A stretch of DNA of 64,000 bases from Tamarix chinensis (lineage: Eukaryota; Streptophyta; Magnoliopsida; Caryophyllales; Tamaricaceae): the NCBI GenBank assembly GCA_030549775.1, contig CM060173.1, positions 32,978,110-33,042,109 on the forward strand, written 5' to 3'. Positions 34,381-44,557 of this stretch are shown here, piece after piece. Every line of letters starts with the position of its first letter. Within the stretch, counting starts at the first letter, position 1. The notes under the pieces are model-generated. The model had not been told where the DNA came from. It made no database searches and saw only the letters and a program-made list of their open reading frames with translations. The position numbers and the translations under genes were made by a program.

Positions 34381-36890
34381 TGGCATAATTATATATTCAA
34401 TAATATATATAATAAACATTTCAATATTCATCTATAACCCTGCATCGATATGGATATACATATATCCATTTCAATCTTTTGAAGACCTGTACATATTTGC
34501 GTACATATATCCATTTCAATCTTCTCAAGACCTGTACTTGTATGCATGTATATATATCCATTTTGATCTTATCAAATCCTATATCTGCATACATATATAT
34601 TCATTCTAACATATAGATATAATTTTCTAAATATCTGTTTATAATTAAACATTGAACTAAATATTCATACAAATAATTTGTATCAAATGTCCGGTACAAT
34701 TTTCGGCTATGATCAAATATAAATATATTACAAAAGAGCTACAATATGTCGTTGCATTACAAAAATATCATGATTAGTAGCTGTTTAAGAATTAATCATT
34801 CTATCCATCGGATACAATAGACTTGGTAAGTTTATCAAAATAAACTGGATCTGCAACAATAGAAATATAAAAATAATAATTAATATAAGTATCAAATAAG
34901 CAATGAGTAATTTCCTTAACATGCAATTCATGAAATCAGATATATAAAATGAAATCTCCAAATACAAGGAAAATAATGAAAATGGAAATAAATATGATTC
35001 AATAACATCCGAACTTATTAAATGTGCTCTACTACGACAACCTAGATCATGCATCATCATTACCTATGGAAATTACATAAAATATTACTATTCTAACTTA
35101 TGGTAGAAATTTAACAAGATAAAAACTATTGCAGAATTAGAGAAAAAGTTTACAAATTCATCTTGAACTTTTGGTGACTTTTCATATAATTTATATATTT
35201 GATAACAGAATTTCCTTAAGTTTGTTATCAATGATTCAATACGGCAATACCTAATTAATATGGTGTGTTTTGGTCACAAAGTGTATCAGACAATATTTTT
35301 TCTATGATTCATGCATCAATTACACTTTTACTTCTACAATATATACAAAACTAAATTTACTAAAAGTATTTAACGAGGATGCAGGTTATCAATTGTCACA
35401 CAGTTTTCAAATATATCAGAAGAGTACAGTAATTTATTTTAAAATTTTAATTTTTTTCAACAGTTATGGGCATGCATACTAAGCTTTTATTTATTCATCT
35501 ATTGTTTTTTTTCTTTTGTGTTTTTCCTTTAGATGTAAAGTCGAATATTAATTGGGTTAAAGAACATTTTCAAATGTCCTAAGTTGGTCATGTATTTTTT
35601 TTTCATAATTTAGCCACTGAATATAAAAATTATTCATCATCAAGAAAGAGAAATGGTGTTCAAAAGAAACAGTGGAGCGACTATAGTTATTTCTAACATC
35701 AAGGTATTACTGTGTGTGGATGAAGTTTTCTTGCGGACGTTTCGGTATTTCTTAGATAGCTTTCTAAATTTCTCACTTCTAAATTATTGTGTTATTAGTT
35801 TGTATTTGTAATTGCTAATTGGTTGGGACATTAGTGCAGAAAAAAAAGAGAAAGATTATCATATCTAGGTGTTCTACTGTTCTTGAATTAAATAAGATGG
35901 CTTATTTCTAGTTTTGGTTTGCACATAGGTTCAGTCTTTTAGCACTGAAATACCAGTTACAAAACTTACCGAAGGACAACATGAACGATGAAGACATAAG
36001 GACAGAAACAACAAAGAAAAATATCAATATTTCACATGAACATAGCTGAAAGTTCAAAAAGTTGACCGCAGAAAAAGATGACCTAATGAGGTCCTGGTTA
36101 AAAAGTGGTAGAAACCAAACCTTACATATCATTGCCAATGTCAAATTAAAAAAGAAAAAAAGTAGTTGATATTCTTCCAAAAATTCCAATTCACCAACAT
36201 CAAACATGGAATGCCAAAGCATAAGCTGATCATGTGGCTTGCTTGTCAAAGAGGGTTGCTATAAAGAGATAAGCTACCAGAGTGGGAAATGATAGCAGAT
36301 GATAGATATGAAGTGTGTGGACAGACCTCTGAAACTGTGTCCCATGTTGGATATTGATTTTAAATTGGCTGCTGGACAATCAGCAATTTCAGACCTAGCA
36401 GCACATGAACATAGCTGAAAGTTCAAAAAGTTTTCAGTGGACTAAGTACTAGCACTAAGTGATGCATGAGGAATGCAAACTGGGTCAAGTAAGTGTGGAA
36501 GTTGATTTGGGTAGAAACCCAAAGAAGCATGTTATCTCCACAAAAGCAGATAAAGTTTTAGGCAAATACTTGCAGAATTAGTTGATCCTAGGATAACCAA
36601 CATGGGACTCTTTTCAGCAATGTAAACAATCCAAAATGAATCTAGGTACTTCTCAATGTCCCAAAGAAAAACATATTTCATTTTTCCATGATGATAACCA
36701 CTTCATATAAGAAAACATAGAACTTAGAAGATAATCTATGCCTACTTTGAAGGCCCAAAGGCAAAATTTTGTTGAGAAAAAAGACAACCATGTAATCTGC
36801 TTAATTTCTTCTTAAAATCACTTAGGTTACTTTCCTGACACCAGTCATAAAGAAGCATCAACCGAGAATAGCTATAAATATGCTGGTAAC
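34381..36890. other. CACTA internal region, no domain recognised
   Basis: AT-rich to about 35900. It contains a direct repeat of about 31 bp (CACATGAACATAGCTGAAAG core) at about 36034-36064 and 36401-36431. Several GT..AG-like steps suggest captured intron sequence, but I recognise no exon between the left repeats and 36890. Confidence 0.4.
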
Positions 36891-36896
36891 ATTTAG

Positions 36897-37031
36897 CATA
36901 GGCATAGGCAGATTGGGAATGTTGTTCCACCTCCTCTAGCGTTTGCCTTGGGAGCTAAACTCAAAGAAGCAGTTGAGAAAAAAGATTTAGGAGAGCTATT
37001 TGGTTTTGTGGTTGGAATATATAGAAGATGA
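36897..37031 (+). pseudogene. MET1: MET1-type DNA methyltransferase last-exon fragment
   Basis: Translates as [19 protein letters not shown] then [16 protein letters not shown], ending in TGA at 37029-37031. This is motif X and the C-terminal tail of plant DNMT1-class maintenance methyltransferases, where RQIGN.VPPPLA is the hallmark. An AG (CATAG|GC) just upstream could be the old splice acceptor. Two residues differ from the usual form (A to V after GN, R to A after ALG). No other motif of the enzyme (PC loop, ENV, target-recognition domain) was found in the element, so this piece has no activity of its own. It is a captured fragment of a host gene; the parent is elsewhere in the genome. 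Confidence 0.88.
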
Positions 37032-37420
37032 TTTTTTAGCATTCTAACAGCCCCTGTAGATGTAAAGCTTGTGCTTAATTTGGGGCTCGGAATCATATTG
37101 AATATGGCAACAAAATCCCTTACAAGACTTGAAATTATCAAATTAGTTGTTATATTCTATCATAACAAAGGTCATATCTCTATTATGGATCGTAGACAAA
37201 TTTTATTGCGACTTTTCTATATTTTATTGCCTATGTAACTCATTAATCTATAAATTTTGGGTCGTATCAAATAAGGGCCAAATTAATTCAATTTAGAATT
37301 TATATTCACAGTGATTGTTATCAATTTAATATGAATAATAATTAAATTTTGTGATTTATTATTATTGTTATGTTTATCATAGTAATTTTTATCATATCAT
37401 AATATGGAAAAATATAAATA

Positions 37421-37663
37421 TAGAGAAAGCGGGAGAAAACCAACCTATACAAAAATGTCCAGAGAGCTGCAATGTAATCTGTTGAAGCACATCCACATCA
37501 TCTATAGCAACAGTAACCTAGAGCAAAATCATCAACCAGCGTAAATAGAGTGAAGTTGAAAATAAGGTGAGCACTTATGTGAGCCAACTTATACCACTAG
37601 TATTAGCTTATTACTTATAATCTCTCAAAGTTAGATGTAGTTGTCTTAGGAGGGTCCCTATGC
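37421..37663. repeat. Internal duplication in CACTA, left copy
   Basis: A segment with TATAGAGAAAGCGGGAGAAA and GTCCAGAGAGCTGCAATGTA recurs at 38458-38665 with few changes. Both copies end in the same TTATACCACTAGTATTAGCT step. Confidence 0.9.
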
Positions 37664-37813
37664 TTGTTAATTTTAAAAAGTCATCCCTAGGAATGATATG
37701 TAGCTTATTTGAATTTATTTAGATCTAAACTAGTTACTTAAGCTTATTAGACAGCTAGTTAGAATCATACTCATAATAATTAACACATTTAACAATTTTA
37801 ACTAACCTCATGT

Positions 37814-38215
37814 TCAAGGACACCTAGTATCCTCCGATGTAGATGGAGAAGCAAGCATGTATTCTATATCATCATGTATATTCTCTTCATTTTCTATCAA
37901 GCATCGAAATCGTGCACTTTTCAAAATCTTCTCCATGACAGGTTCCCATTTGTCCATTCTTTCTTTTAGCACTCGATTTTCTTGATTCTTTTTCTCAATC
38001 TCTTCTTCTTTTCTTTTAATAGTAGCATCCTTTGCCTTGAGATCTGCTAAAAGCTTGTTCTTACCTTTGTAAGGGCCTCTAATATCTCTAGGCTTCACTC
38101 CACCACCATAGCCAGGAACATAGCCCCTGGTTCGAGTCACTCCATGCACACGTTCAGCCACCTCAACATGAGTAAGGGAGGGCTCAGTAGTTTGGACCTC
38201 AATAATTTGAGACTT
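37814..38215 (-). pseudogene. TnpA-like exon (plant transposase, Ptta/En/Spm type)
   Basis: The open frame reads EVAERVHGVTRTRGYVPGYG, then a GGVKPRDIRGPYKGKNKLL segment, a Lys/Glu-rich coiled-coil-like stretch (about residues 60-95) and a stop. A VxRxRGYVxGxGxGxKP step before a coiled coil is typical of the C-terminal end of plant Transposase_24 (PF03004) proteins, the TnpA-like gene of CACTA elements. The frame has no ATG at its left edge; a pyrimidine-rich run ending TTGAAG suggests a splice acceptor, so this is the last exon of a spliced gene. A partial repeat of the VEVAERVH step lies at 38290-38310. The remaining exons were not found. The family call is moderate. Confidence 0.5.
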
Positions 38216-38457
38216 CAAGACAAAGAATGTTAGTTAGACAACAAAATATATATAGAACTAATAAAATGAATAAGAGTCGGGCAAGAGGTGTACACGTTCA
38301 GCCACCTCAACTTTGTTTTGATCATCACATGTTCCTCTAATAGGCTTCAGAATTGATGTGTGCTGATTTGTAAAATTTTTTTGAAAGCATATAACTATAT
38401 TATTGATAACCCAAATATCACATGCATTGCACAGGTTCAAATCTAGTTAGCCTTAAT

Positions 38458-38665
38458 GGAAAAATATGAATATAGAGAAAGCGGGAGAAAACCAACCTAT
38501 ACAAAAATGTCCAGAGAGCTGCAATGTAATCCGTTGAAGCACATCCACATCATCTGTAGCAACAGTAACCTAGAGTTGCATGATCAACCAGCATAAATAA
38601 AGTGAAGTTGAAAACAAGGCAAGCACTTATGTGAGCCAACTTATACCACTAGTATTAGCTTATTT
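38458..38665. repeat. Internal duplication in CACTA, right copy
   Basis: Second copy of the 37421-37663 segment in the same orientation, about 1.04 kb away; the TnpA-like exon lies between the two copies. Confidence 0.9.
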
Positions 38666-39080
38666 GAATTTATTTAGATCCCGGAAATGTTAACTTGCAA
38701 GAACACTAAGCATATCTGCCATCTCTAGGGCTAACTATATGTTTTATATTAAGCAGACTCCATTTTCTCTCCTTTGTGCTTTCCAGGTCCTGATTTTATT
38801 TACATTCAAAGAATCTATTCTCAATTGACCAAGGAATCTTATCGATTGGATACAACTGAGATATGACTTGTTGTCCTCTCTTAATCTATAGGAGAGTAGA
38901 ATCTGCATCTGAAGGCGATGATGGTAACTACTGATCTTGTTCGAGCATTTATATGCTAATAATGAGCAAAACTCTGTAAAACATGTTTATTTAATACTCA
39001 CAAGCACCAACGAATATGGATATACAATTAGCATATGCTTAAGTAAAGCCTGCCTTCTAACTCACTGTTATCAATGTATA

Positions 39081-39533
39081 GAGCTTTCAGGTATCAACAA
39101 TGTTAAGCAGTATAGTTTGAAGGAACTAAATAAAGCCACCAATGGCTTTGATCAAGCCAATAAAATTGGAGAATGTGGTTTTGGGTCCGTCTATAAGGTC
39201 AGCAGCCTATAGCTTGTGTTAACAATTTGTAAATGAGCTTTGTCTGCTGGTTGTTTTTATTTGATGCTGCTGTAATTTATTCCATCATTATTCTGAACTA
39301 GATAAGTGCATTATGCTTTCAGGGAAAGCTCAAAGGTGGGAAGCTTATAGCCATAAAGGTATTATCTGCTGAATCACAACAGGGAGTTAAAGAGTTCTTG
39401 ACAGAGATCAAAGTTATTACAGATATACAGCATGAAAACCTAGTTAAACTGTATGGCTGTTGTGTTGAAAGAAATCACAGAATACTGGTCTACAACTATA
39501 TGGAGAATAATAGCCTCTCGCGTAGTCTACTAG
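39081..39533 (+). pseudogene. Captured receptor-like kinase fragment (CRPK1-like)
   Basis: Two exons. Exon one, 39081-39197, reads ELSGINNVKQYSLKELNKAT and NGFDQANKIGECGFGSVYK and ends at a GT donor (AAG|GTCAGC). Exon two, 39323-39533, follows CTTTCAG and reads KLIAIKVLSAESQQGVKEFL, ITDIQHENLVKLYGCCVERN and MENNSLSRSLL, ending at G|GTAATT. This is the start of the kinase domain (glycine loop, VAIK-type lysine, helix C glutamate, hinge) of the cold-responsive kinase CRPK1 / At1g16670 group. The loop has GECGFG where GEGGFG is normal. HRD and DFG parts are absent, so it cannot be an active kinase. Exon limits and splice sites match the family, so it was probably captured as genomic DNA. Confidence 0.88.
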
Positions 39534-39765
39534 GTAATTTTTTTTCCTTACTTTGGTCTGCCTTTATGTCTTCACTGGTTGGTTGTCTCCCTTAGAGTTT
39601 CTCATGATACTTCCATCAAACCAACTCAAGTGAAAATGAAGATGTTGGCTTTAAGTTTAGACTTCTTTGCGATGCAAACTTTTTTACTTGACGCCCTTGA
39701 GAATTCTTACTTTTGATGGGGGAGCCTCATTGTGATCTAATGGTGTGTTACATTAGTAAATGTAG

Positions 39766-40035
39766 ATGTTTTTTGTTCTGATGAACTGCACCACCATGCA
39801 ATCCGCCGCCGGTCGAGCAGACAGCCCACAGCTGCTACTGCACCTCCTCCTCCTCGTCCAATATAGCAGCAGCGGAGTAGCAGCAGCAGCCACCAGCAAC
39901 GCACGAGGACAGCCTCGGCGCGCCACCGCCCGTCCTCCTCCAGCACCGCTCCTCACCGGCAAGTGGTCCTTGACCACCGACGAAGGTCCAGCACCGCTCA
40001 CTCCCTCCAATTTCACTGCAATACGTTTGGTATAA
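39766..40035 (+). other. GC-rich open segment inside the CACTA element
   Basis: An island of high GC in AT-rich DNA, open from ATG at 39766 for 89 codons on the plus strand and also open in a minus frame. The plus product is rich in Ala, Pro, Leu and Arg. I recognise no domain. The abrupt change in composition suggests a third captured host fragment, possibly a first exon. Confidence 0.4.
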
Positions 40036-40869
40036 ATACTCAAACCCTAACTTATGTTTTGATTAATTTTAGATGAATTAGCTTATGATAAGATAATTTA
40101 GTTGTTTAATTGTATATATATGTGTTGTATGAATGATTTAGAATGGTTAATTGTATTGGTTATGGTTGATTTGGGAAAATTAAAAATCTATTGTTTGAGG
40201 GGATATTAAAACACCACAGTCAAATAATTTTCTCCTCTGTTTGAGGGGATATTAAAAATCTATTGTTGGATGATTGAACGTATATAAGCTTGGAGATCTC
40301 CTGATGATGTCATTGTAGATGACAGCATGGAAATGGAATAATAGCCCGAGAGATTTCAGCTTTTGGTTTGGAAATTGGCAGACAGTTGGATTAATGTTGG
40401 TATTTTTTCCTAACGTTTATTTATTTATTTGACTACAACTAGTAAAATCCCAACAACCAATTGCCAATTTGGGTATATGTTCAATTACTTGTGATGGTAA
40501 TGTCGGAGTACTCTTATCAAAAAAGTCCTTCTAGCTACTTCATCATCATCATTATAGTTCTCATCTTCTCCATCTTTATGTGCTCTTAGGGATTTTCGGG
40601 ATTGGCCTTTGTTTAAATTCAATGCCTGCTAATTCTCATGAGCAAGGGTCAGGGAGGGAAGACGAGTCGACCAGACCCCAAAATTTTGTTTAAAAGGGTA
40701 CAGGCGCGCGGGTGAAATGTTGTGTTTTTTTTTTGTAAGGGCCGAAACATACAATGGTATAGGGCGCGTGAGAGGTTTCTTTTTTTTTGGGAGTTGGGGC
40801 AATTAAGTGTTTTTTTTTTATTTTAGAGATTTGAAAAAAAAATTATTATAAAACATATATGTATAACTT

Positions 40870-41035
40870 AAAATTTTTTAACGACCAATAAATTAATGAT
40901 TAACGACCAAAAATTATATTAGTCGCAATAGATATACAATCAACGATGACTTTTGACAATGGTCGTTAATAATATATCAATAACGACAAAAAAAATTCGG
41001 TCGCTAAATTGGTCGTTAATGATCCAGTTTGTTGT
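40870..41035. repeat. CACTA right subterminal repeats
   Basis: About seven copies of ACGACCAA, TTGGTCGTTA and GGTCGCTAAA, mostly inverted relative to the left array. Confidence 0.8.
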
Positions 41036-41039
41036 AGTG

Positions 41040-43817
41040 ATATATGGACATGTGTTAGTTTAAACTTTATATAATTAGACTAGTTGATTTTGGCTTAATT
41101 AAGGAGAGTTGAGCTCGATCTCATTACCATATGTGTATATATATATATGCTTATATGTTGGATGGAGGAATAATCAAGAATGAAATTGAGCACTTAATAC
41201 ATAAAGGAGAAAGAGTTGACATCTTTGCTTTATTCTTCCTATCTTTATCTCAAGTGAGAAGTAAATATTAGGATTAATTCTCTAGAAAAATCAGAGATTT
41301 CTCTTCATAAGTGATTTTGATATTGGAGTATATCAAAACACATACATTCGAACCTATTTTACAATTGTCCAACTCAAGTCCTTCTTTACTCAAGTCGACT
41401 TTGTTGAATTTCAATCCAATTCCAAAGATCCTACTAGTATAAAGATAATCATCAATGTCTTACATGTCATGATATATTCATGCAAACACTAATTTCTAGC
41501 AAATAACATATTAAAATTGAAAATTCAAGCACCAAATCTTGCATATTCTTTCAATTCAAAAATAAGGAATTTTAACAAAAAAAAAACAATACTCGAAACT
41601 TTAGATGTAAGATGCCTTGTAACCTTTATTATTGTCTTCAATTGATGAATTTTGTCAACTCTTCAATGGGTGTGGTTGCTGAGTTGGGGTTGGAGAGGGA
41701 GAGTGAGAGGGATGAGGGAGGGTTTAGAGTTAGGGGAAATGAGAAGGGTAAGATTAGAAAGGGAGGAAATTTTTTAGGGTATATAGGAGTGTGAGTTTAG
41801 AGTTTTTGGTGTGTAAAGAGACTAGAGGTATCTCCTTTTAAATCCTTATGTAATTGTTGTTTCATTTCCGTCTATATAGTTAATTAATACATATTGCATT
41901 ATATATTTTTATATTTTAGTAAAATTATTCCATATACCCTTGCTTTTTTTTATTACAATCACATATTTTATATTTACAAACATTAGTATTTGGTACCTTA
42001 AAGAAAAGATGACAAATATACCTATTATATAATTTTATCAAAATAAGAGGAATATTATATAATATATAATATCCCTAAAATTAATTCTTGTTAAAGAAAA
42101 AAGGCAAACAACACTCGCATTTTCTACAACAATTTTTACGTTTTCCTAAAATTATTATTATTTCTGAATTTGTCACGTCATCAATAAATTAAATCCTATC
42201 AAACAGATAATGGCAGTGTTAGAATACATATTTTAAGAAGTCGATACATTTCAAGTCTGTCGTTATATTAGCTTATTAAATGCAGCCTAAAATTCATAGT
42301 GCCTCCGGATATGATGTATCTATACTTAATTATGCACCTAGATGGTACCTTTATAGTTGGACCATCATTATGAATAAATACAGTTTTCCACTTGTATACA
42401 TTAATACTCATAGATGATGCATTACGATGACTGTACGTACACGCGTCTTCCGATCACACGGTATTATATCTGAATACACTGTATCGAGATAAGCTGCATA
42501 TATTATGCCCCTCGTGGCTCGGTCTATTCGAAAGAAACATCGCTTCGTTTCATAATACTGTGTTCCAGTAAGCGGCATGAACTAAATAGTGTAATCGATT
42601 TATATCGTTCTATGGTACCAATACGGAGACGGAAAAAAAAATATAAAAATGTCAATCCTTAAAAATTTTAAAAATGAAGACTACAGGAAATATTTAAAAA
42701 ATTGTATATATATATTAAAATATATTAAATTTACTAAAATTAAGAGAAAAAAATAAAAAATTATTACTTATATTAGTTAATTTTAATTATTAATAATTTT
42801 TTTACAAAAAATTAATTAAAAATTTTAATATAAATTTTGATTTTAAAATATTTTTGAAAAAGACAAAATATTTCGAAAAAAATAAATATTTCCGGGATGT
42901 TTCAGGGACGAGAGACGTCAACCAACTCTCGTCCCCGTACATCACTATCTATCTGCATTATTGTACGAAGGATAGAGAAATAAGAATGAAAAAAAATACA
43001 AAAATCTTATTTTTAAAAAAATTAGAAAATAAAGGAAGACAGAAAATGACAAAAAATAATTATATATATTATATTATAGATATTTTAAAAAATAGATTAA
43101 ATCTACTAAAATTAAGAAAAAAATAAAATTACTATATATTTTAATTGATGTAAATTATTAATAAAAAAATAAAAATTAATCAATTTTTTCCGATACCAAT
43201 TTTAATACCGAAAATTTTTTCCCCATCTCGCGTTCGGCGTTCCATGCTTCATAATCTATACCGACTATATGTACTCTTGTCTTGCATCTTAAGGGTACAA
43301 GTACAACCGACACGGGACATAACAGAGTATTTAGAGGTAATAATGTATCTAGATATTAACGGTGTCCCTAGATACATATTTACTTTACATGTATTATTAT
43401 TATGTCTTCACGTGCTTTCGACTAAATGTAAATTAATGCATCTGCGTACATGTATCCTCGGAAGATGCATTACATCAAAGCTTTAGATGGGTTACATCGA
43501 CATACACTATCCACGAGTTGATCAGACGATGCATTATTTTGTCTCAACGAATTAAATTATCAAACGTCGCAGAAGTTAATAATGTACCTAGTACATACGA
43601 GCGTATTAAGAATATATGGAGAGAAATATATTTGACACCATCGTACGAATGTATGAAGAAACGTATGCGAACAAAATAGTATTTATAGATATATGCGTCC
43701 TCTTTCAAAACTGTGAGTATATTGTCCCCTCTTTAGTTTCATATTAGATGGATACAATCTTGCTAATAAAAAAATAATATAAACTTAATGATAGTAGTTA
43801 TAATGATGATGATGATA
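41040..43817. other. Intergenic right of the CACTA element
   Basis: 41.0-42.6 kb shows no gene. 42620-42850 and 42960-43210 are two related AT-rich segments with a TTAAATTTACTAAAATTAAG-like core, separated by a GC-richer step GGGACGAGAGACGTC; a third relative lies at 22540-22700. These may be ends of an unknown DNA element. Confidence 0.4.
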
Positions 43818-43912
43818 ATTTCTTATTATTCACTCCTTTTCTCTCTCTATTTTCCCTAAAATATCTAATGCTAAATACCTAAGACATCCCGGAATAACTT
43901 AAGCAACCGATT
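43818..43912 (+). repeat. Inverted arm, left
   Basis: Matches the reverse complement of about 48533-48626, including CTAATGCTAAATACCTAA and AACTTAAGCAACC. The two arms enclose 4.6 kb with the TRIM element and family L pieces. Confidence 0.65.
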
Positions 43913-44557
43913 TTGATTACTTGTTTCTATTGCTATCCGGAATTACCAAACTGCCCTCAAATAAAATTTTTAAAACTCTCAAAATATCCTACCTATTTTA
44001 AAAGACCACCCCCTCACACTCGGTCCCCCTCATCACGTTTGTAATCTTCTATTTTCAAAAATCCTAATAATAAACCAATAATTATGTATATTAGTTATAA
44101 TTACTATTTTAGGATGTTTTGTTATAAATATATTGTTAATATGTGTATTATGACTTATTAAATATAAAGTTTAACTAGTTTGAAATTGTTAGGGAGTATG
44201 TTATTAAATTTTAAACCTACGTTAGATCTTAACCGATACCTGTTGCGGCAAGTAAACCCTAATTCCGATAACATGATAATTTTAATAGGATATTTTACCC
44301 TAGTTCTTCACCTATGTAAATTACCCTAACATATCCCCTAACCAATGCAAGATTTTTCTCACCTCACCCTACTCCCTCTACCGGGCACACCTTACTCCTG
44401 CATGCTATTACCCTACACTATACTTGCACCATACCTCCACCTTCCCATGTTTTCCTCTCCTTGTTTTACTCCACATCTCCCTACACATCATCCCCTTCTT
44501 AAGCCCTTCTCCTCTCCCTCTTGTGTCGTGCCTTAACCCCCAAGAAATCCTACATTC
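43913..44557. other. Pyrimidine-rich spacer
   Basis: Contains CTACCGGGCACACCTTACTC and similar C/T-rich text like the reversed block of family L. No gene. Confidence 0.35.

Larger units (their letters stand above)
33891..41039. mobile_element. CACTA (En/Spm) transposon carrying host gene fragments
   Basis: 7,149 bp. The left end CACTACTAGAAATAAGAT and right end CAGTTTGTTGTAGTG form the superfamily's short inverted repeat (CACTAC...GTAGTG). Both flanks carry ATA (33888-33890 and 41040-41042), the expected 3-bp target duplication, although it lies in a TA run. Both ends have arrays of subterminal repeats built on TAACGACCAA and TTGGTCGCTAAA. Inside are a TnpA-like exon (minus), a MET1-type methyltransferase exon (plus), two receptor-like kinase exons (plus), a GC-rich open segment and an internal duplication. 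No TnpD transposase (PF02992) frame was found, so the copy is probably not autonomous. Confidence 0.92.
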
